From Dactylis glomerata (lineage: Eukaryota; Streptophyta; Magnoliopsida; Poales; Poaceae), in assembly GCA_007115705.1 (NCBI GenBank), contig QXEO01001819.1, forward strand, positions 1 through 64,000: DNA of 64,000 nucleotides, read 5' to 3'. Of this stretch, positions 59,249 to 64,000 are shown piece after piece (position 1 is the first letter of the stretch; each line of letters starts with the position of its first letter). The position numbers and the translations under genes are program-made. Under the pieces are notes generated by a model. The model did no database searches. It saw only the letters and a list, made by a program, of their open reading frames with translations, and was not told where the DNA came from.

Positions 59249-60958
59249 TCAAGTTCCGGGGATAAGCTCAATGATAAACTTGATGTCCCGATCCGGTGGC
59301 ATTCCGGGTAGCTCATCGGGAAAAACATCCGGGTAATCACAGACGATGGGGACTTCCTCCAGAGTTGGCCCTGAGATACTCTTATGACATCTGGGGGTTT
59401 GGGTAGGTTTCACAGACACATGCCTTACCACAATTCCATGGCTACTCCTCATAGTGATGGTCTTTTTGGCACAATCTATACCTCCTTGATGTTGAGACAT
59501 CCAGTCCATACCTAGGACTACTTCCAAACCCTTGGTTCCCAACACAATCAAACTGGCTAAGAAAGCTACTCCATGAATTTCTATGGGCACTGCCAAGCAG
59601 GTCCAACTAGCTTTGGTGACTGCCCCAGGTATTTGCACAGATATGGTTTCTTTCAGGGGTGTTGGTTGGAGTCCACTTTTATCAACGAATAACTGAGTAA
59701 TAAACGAATGCGAAGCTCCAGAATCAAACAGAACTCTTGCAGGAACTGAATTAACAGGGAACATACCAAGCACAACGTCGGTTGCCTCCTGAGCTTCTTC
59801 AACATTCATGTGGTTCAGATGGCCTCGAGGGTGAGGCTGGTTTCTCGGTGGATAATTCTTGCCATTTCCAACACGGCGCTGCTGCTGAGCAGGAGCAGTA
59901 GTCTTGGATGCGTCATTCAGCTTCTTGGGGCACTCATTGGAGTAGTGCCCTTTTAGTCCGCACTCATAACAGGTGACACCGGACTTGTCACCAGGCTTGG
60001 GTAACACAGGGGCGCCATTTGGCCTTGGAGTATTGGTGTTGAAGTTGTTGCCACTAGGTCTTGGAGGTGCACGGTTGAAATTGTTGCTGGGTGGACAGTT
60101 GGGATAGTTGGGACGTGGAGCAGGTGCAGATGGCCTCATAGGTCTAGGGGCGAAACCCATAGGTGGATTTCCCCTGGGCTTCTGCAAGTTGCTGGAGTTG
60201 CCTTGATACATCATACGGCGCTTGCGGTTCTCTGCAGCTTGCTTGAGTTTGCCCTCCATCTGAATGGCAGAGTCAACCAGTGACTCCAGGTCTGCAAAGT
60301 GAATACTAACCAAGACACATTGCATCTCATCATGAAGTCCATCCAGAAACCTTTCTTTCTTCTTCTCAGTGGTGTTGGTGTCATCTGGGGCATACCTAGA
60401 CAAAGTAAGGAACTTGTCACGGTAATCCACCACAGACAGGGAACCTTGCTTCAGATTTCTAAACTCATCTCTCATCCTTTTAACTAATCCCAAAGGAACA
60501 TGGGCTTTGCTAAACTTGCTCTTGAACTCCTCCCAAGGTATCACATACCCTTGGGCTTGCATCGCACGAGTGCTATCCCACCAAGCTCTTGCTGCTCCAG
60601 CAAGATAGTGGGTAGTGTACAACACCTTCTCATTTTCACCAACTTCGGCGACTGCCAAATTGTTCTCCATAGTGCGAAGCCAGTCATCGGCATCTAGGGG
60701 TTCTTCAGACTTAGTGAACATAGGTGGGTTGGTGTTTTGGAAACTCCTTAGCTTGGATCGGTGATCACCATGGCCATTGTTTTCTCCTTCACCATTGCCA
60801 TTGCCATTGCCATTGTTGTGGTTCATTGCCATCTGGGTTAATTGCTGAAGAGTGGCCAAGTTAGCTTGGCGCTCAGCTCGGGCTGCTTCCCGGTCTTCCA
60901 TGATCAACCTTAGTAGTTCTGCCATTTCCGGGTTCGGGGGTGGGGGTGCTCGCGACAT
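59249..60958 (-). CDS. gag: E8 gag and protease
   Basis: ATG at 60958 opens a 569-residue frame. A Pro-rich start and an Asn/Gly repeat are followed by the capsid domain (D-D-W-L-R-T-M-E, A-R-A-W-W). A Pro/Asn-rich linker, the CCHC knuckle (C-Y-E-C-G...H...C) and the retropepsin motif L-F-D-S-G-A-S come next. The frame ends TGA 59249-59251. A fused gag-pol would need readthrough or a sense codon there. ATG directly follows CTTATCTTCAG-like sequence that resembles a 3' splice site. Confidence 0.88.
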   Translation of the reverse strand: MSRAPPPPNPEMAELLRLIMEDREAARAERQANLATLQQLTQMAMNHNNGNGNGNGEGENNGHGDHRSKLRSFQNTNPPMFTKSEEPLDADDWLRTMENNLAVAEVGENEKVLYTTHYLAGAARAWWDSTRAMQAQGYVIPWEEFKSKFSKAHVPLGLVKRMRDEFRNLKQGSLSVVDYRDKFLTLSRYAPDDTNTTEKKKERFLDGLHDEMQCVLVSIHFADLESLVDSAIQMEGKLKQAAENRKRRMMYQGNSSNLQKPRGNPPMGFAPRPMRPSAPAPRPNYPNCPPSNNFNRAPPRPSGNNFNTNTPRPNGAPVLPKPGDKSGVTCYECGLKGHYSNECPKKLNDASKTTAPAQQQRRVGNGKNYPPRNQPHPRGHLNHMNVEEAQEATDVVLGMFPVNSVPARVLFDSGASHSFITQLFVDKSGLQPTPLKETISVQIPGAVTKASWTCLAVPIEIHGVAFLASLIVLGTKGLEVVLGMDWMSQHQGGIDCAKKTITMRSSHGIVVRHVSVKPTQTPRCHKSISGPTLEEVPIVCDYPDVFPDELPGMPPDRDIKFIIELIPGT

Positions 60959-61238
60959 CTGAAGATAAATTTTTGGTAAGACAAGAGGGAAAGCTAATTG
61001 CTAAGATTTTAAATGTGACATGGATGATGCAATTTTTGTCTTACTAAGGCCTTAAGAGCCAAATTCATATTTCATTCATCAAACATCAAACATACCACAC
61101 ATACGAGTTCACACATTACAAATGGTTTTCATCAAACCATGGCGACTCGTCTACTAGAGAGGGGGATACAACTCACACCTACACGAAGTGAAAAAAATAA
61201 AGTGGAACTCATAACTAGATAACATGTGGATCTCCGAT

Positions 61239-62021
61239 CTACTCAGCGGGCTCCTCGGGGTCTTCCTCCTCATCACTCACAATGAATCCATTATGCCCAC
61301 CATCCTCCGGATCATCAAGGTCCTCCATGAAATCATCCTCGTCACTAGTGAGGGCATTATCCTCCTTGCGGAGATCAATGCCTTCCTCCTCACCAAGGTG
61401 ATCCTCTAGACTCTCAATGTACTCAGTCAGCTCAGCCACATTGGCCTTCAACTCCTCAATGTCCTGATCCTTCTCATCGCGCTGGCGATGAAGACTCTTG
61501 CGCTCGTTCGCAAGTATCCTGATAGTGCTCCTCGCCTCCACCAGTGCGAAGTGCTCAAGGTTGGCCCTAGTACGGGCACGATCGGCCTCCTACTGAGTGG
61601 AGTACAGCAAGAAGTCCATGTGATCGATGTAGGTACTCGGCTCATTTTGCCCTGGCATGTTTGCAGGACGCCCGTCCGCATCACGCCGAGCAAAGTTCCT
61701 AAAGCGCTCCCCCTGGACCCCCTCCACATGCAGTCCGCACAAGCGGGCGTGCATCTCCTGCATACCTCGGACCAAACCATCGGCCCAAGTGTTCTCCACC
61801 AGCTCAAACTTGATCCTTGGAGAACTCAAGTTTCCCTTCTTGCCACGGCAACTGGCCCTGATAAGCCACCGTAGCTCTCCGTCTGGGTGCTCATTTAGCA
61901 CGGCTCCCTTGAACTCCGGATACAAACGATCCAGGAACAAGGTCAGGGTGGTGAGGTCGCGCTCGAAACAAAGGCTGCCACCATGGCCCAACTGGTAGTG
62001 CTCCGTGAATACCGGGGCCAT
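61239..62021 (-). pseudogene. E8 extra ORF upstream of gag
   Basis: ATG at 62021 begins a frame that is open to 61239 except for TAG at 61590-61592, giving about 260 codons in all. The N-terminal half has Trp, His and Cys residues in a compact, domain-like pattern (C-F-E-R-D-L...L-Y-P-E-F-K-G). The C-terminal part is a predicted coiled coil followed by a Glu/Asp-rich tail. It lies between the primer site and gag. I do not recognise the family. The ATG follows TTTTGTAG, again splice-acceptor-like. Confidence 0.6.
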
Positions 62022-62222
62022 CTACAAAATTTTAGACTAGATTAAGTTAGTGATCAACTCAAGTGTGCAAAATTTTAAGTAGGCAAAAAAAACTGAATCA
62101 TGTACAAAGCTTTGTAAATAGAGAGGAAAGACTAAGCAATTTTGCAACCATTACTTATATCTTTGCTTTTATCAAGGTTTCATTTAACGCCCATTCTAAC
62201 TAAGGTCTCCTATGGTCAGCCT

Positions 62223-62236
62223 AGGCTCTGATACCA
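62223..62236 (-). other. E8 primer binding site (initiator tRNA-Met)
   Basis: On the minus strand it reads TGGTATCAGAGCCT, three bases from the 5' LTR end. Confidence 0.92.
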
Positions 62237-62239
62237 ACT

Positions 62240-64000
62240 TGTGACGACCTCAAATTTGACAACAAATTCGAAGTGCCCGTTATGTATTCCACCGCAATCC
62301 CAGGACCATTGTTGCGGTATACATAACGTAGTTGGTAACCAGTTCCATAGACATTACAATACGATGGTTCAAATACAATGGTCATAGTGACCAAGTTCAT
62401 ATTACAACACAATATAGCAGCGGAAATAACGTCTTCGGGTCCATGCCTTCACCCTACAAGCAATGGCGACTCATGGAGACGATCTTAGTTCTGGTACACT
62501 TCTTCATACCCTTCCTCCGGATACTCTTCCCCATAGTCTGGCCAAGTTGATAGCCAGGGACATAGCCATGAGTACATTGGATGCACTCGCAAACCATCGT
62601 ATAAATGAAAAGAGGAAGTAGATATGCAAGGTTGATATGGTGGACTAAGCACTAAGTTTATTTGCACAAGCTAGTTTTATTTCCCAAGAATGTTCATTGG
62701 TAGAAAAGAAGTTTAGTTTTCTAAGTTCGATCTAAAGAGGAAGTTCCAGTGTGTCAACATCATTGTCAAGTCAAGTCATTCACCATGTTCACCATTGTTA
62801 CTTTTTATTCTTGACAAAAGTCAAGTACAGCTTGCCAACTGTCCATAACCGCGGACTCGGCTATTCGAATAGTTTTGAAAACCTCTGCAGAGGGGTACAC
62901 TTTACCCACAAGAATCGATACATCTGCCGGGAGAAATCCACGGATCGTCATACACAAGGTATGCGGGGTTCAGATAATCCAACAAACTCTTTCACTTGTC
63001 TACGCTAGTATAGGATCCTTCCCTAGAGCCCGAGACACGGATTTCCCCGTTCCGGCGCCTCTAGTTTTGCCCGCTCCGGGATGCCGGATGGATGGAAATC
63101 TTCAGGAAGGAAAATTTCCAATGACCACTCGGTTCGGAAGCAACCACGCATGGAATACTTCTATAAAGGATGATACAAGACCTCCCATACTAGAATAAAC
63201 AAGCTAGGAATAAGCCCCTTCCCATTCAGGGGTAATGTGGTCGTACGGTATGGTTGGCTCACATAGTACATCACCCGTTGTCATTGAGAAATACATTTCA
63301 TAGTTCTTAGTCAAAATTAACTTCTTTCATAAAGCCAACATGTAGGAGCGATCTCCAATTCAAGTTTTCAAGTTCAAGTCACCACTTTTCAATTAGGATT
63401 CCCCTTATAGATGGCCTCCGTTTTATTAGCGACTAAGCAACTACATTGAGTGATGATACCACTAGACATGGTTGGATAAACTCAGCTTGATGCTCTTGTT
63501 AAGCAAGATATCAAACACCTCTATCATTCTACTCTAGCAATTCAATCATGCAATTTACTTAAAACAGGTAGAATGAAATAGTAAAACTAGGCAGTTGGAG
63601 TATGATTCAAAAGATGGCTTGCCTTGGTTGGCAAAGTGTCCGGGGTATTCTTCTTCTTCTTCTTGATAGTATCCCCCCTCAATATCCTCCTCAGCAACAC
63701 TAGCGTCTAATAACGAAGCCAACACAAAACACCCAATCACTACACAATGCTAACCACACACCAAGCACACATATTTGTTTGCTAACAATAGCATTCATGT
63801 TGCATTTTATGGAGTTGGATTGCAAGTTTTTCTTCCAAGTTTGCATTGAGTGTGCAAGTTAAATTTTCTACCAATGCCATGTGTTGTTTACTTTTTGGAG
63901 TATGGGTGAGTAACTATGGTTAATAGGGCTAGTTCAAGTGGGGAGGGATTAACTAAGGGAATTGGTAATGAGGGCAAATTAATTCTAAGTGTATGATAGG
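62240..64000 (-). repeat. E8 5' LTR, truncated by window end
   Basis: It matches 52802-54563 almost perfectly. The remaining ~1.8 kb and the outer target duplication are outside the window. Confidence 0.92.

Larger units (their letters stand above)
52802..64000 (-). mobile_element. E8: chromovirus-type Gypsy element (Del/Tekay-like), 5' LTR runs off window
   Basis: The minus-strand order is 5' LTR (from 62240 rightward), tRNA-iMet primer site, an extra ORF, gag-protease, RT-RNase H-integrase with chromodomain, polypurine tract and a 3' LTR of 3603 bp. The lineage is inferred from the chromodomain and sequence style. It inserted in E7; the left flank is GCGGC (52797-52801). Over 1.76 kb the LTR copies differ by about eight substitutions and one C-run indel, so the insertion is recent. 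Confidence 0.9.

Noticed and set aside
1..64000. tRNA, rRNA or CRISPR features
   Set aside because: None seen; the tRNA-like matches are only primer binding sites of the retroelements.

Overview
The window is plant nuclear DNA made almost entirely of nested LTR retrotransposons plus one decayed Mutator-like DNA transposon. No ordinary host gene is evident. The grass signature is strong: Athila-type elements with a tRNA-Asp primer site and long LTRs, a BARE/Angela-like Copia LTR, a Sirevirus-type Copia with repeated GGGGGAG tracts, and a Tat-lineage Gypsy carrying an antisense gene. I infer a large-genome Pooideae grass (Lolium/Avena/Triticeae range). The genus cannot be decided from the sequence alone.

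Layout. (1) 1-24808: Copia element E1 (plus strand, 5' end outside the window), with gag, pol, a spliced 3' ORF and a 3' LTR at 23496-24808. (2) 1910-17022: Tat-like Gypsy E2 (minus strand), inserted in the E1 protease. It has 971-bp LTRs that differ at one site and a GTAAG target duplication. Its gag-pol has three in-frame stops, but it carries an intact-looking seven-exon gene on the opposite strand at 3940-8374 with its own TATA box. (3) 24809-24905 and 43970-44476: remnants of an older LTR, E5. (4) 24906-43969: Athila-like E3 (plus strand, CATGT duplication), which has gag and protease but no reverse transcriptase or integrase. (5) 31386-43216: Athila element E4 (minus strand, GTGAC duplication), inserted in the E3 3' LTR. 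It has a decayed gag-pol and a broken 3' ORF interrupted by a truncated E3-family LTR. (6) About 44477-49752: MULE transposase pseudogene, split by E6, a solo LTR of the E3 family with a CTTGG duplication. (7) 49753-50957: sequence I cannot assign. (8) 50958-52801: 5' LTR and primer site of an Angela-like Copia E7. (9) 52802-64000: chromovirus-type Gypsy E8 (minus strand) with a 3.6-kb LTR, a nearly intact gag-pol with chromodomain, and an additional ORF upstream of gag.

Relative order. E2 is younger than E1. E4 is younger than E3, which is younger than E5. E8 is younger than E7. E6 is younger than the MULE. E2 (1 of 971 LTR sites differ) and E8 (about 8 substitutions over the 1.76 kb that can be compared) are recent. 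E4 LTRs differ by a few percent.

The most interesting unit is the antisense gene of E2. Because it lies opposite to the element's genomic RNA, its introns can survive retrotransposition. Every exon is open and phase-consistent, although the element's own gag-pol is broken.
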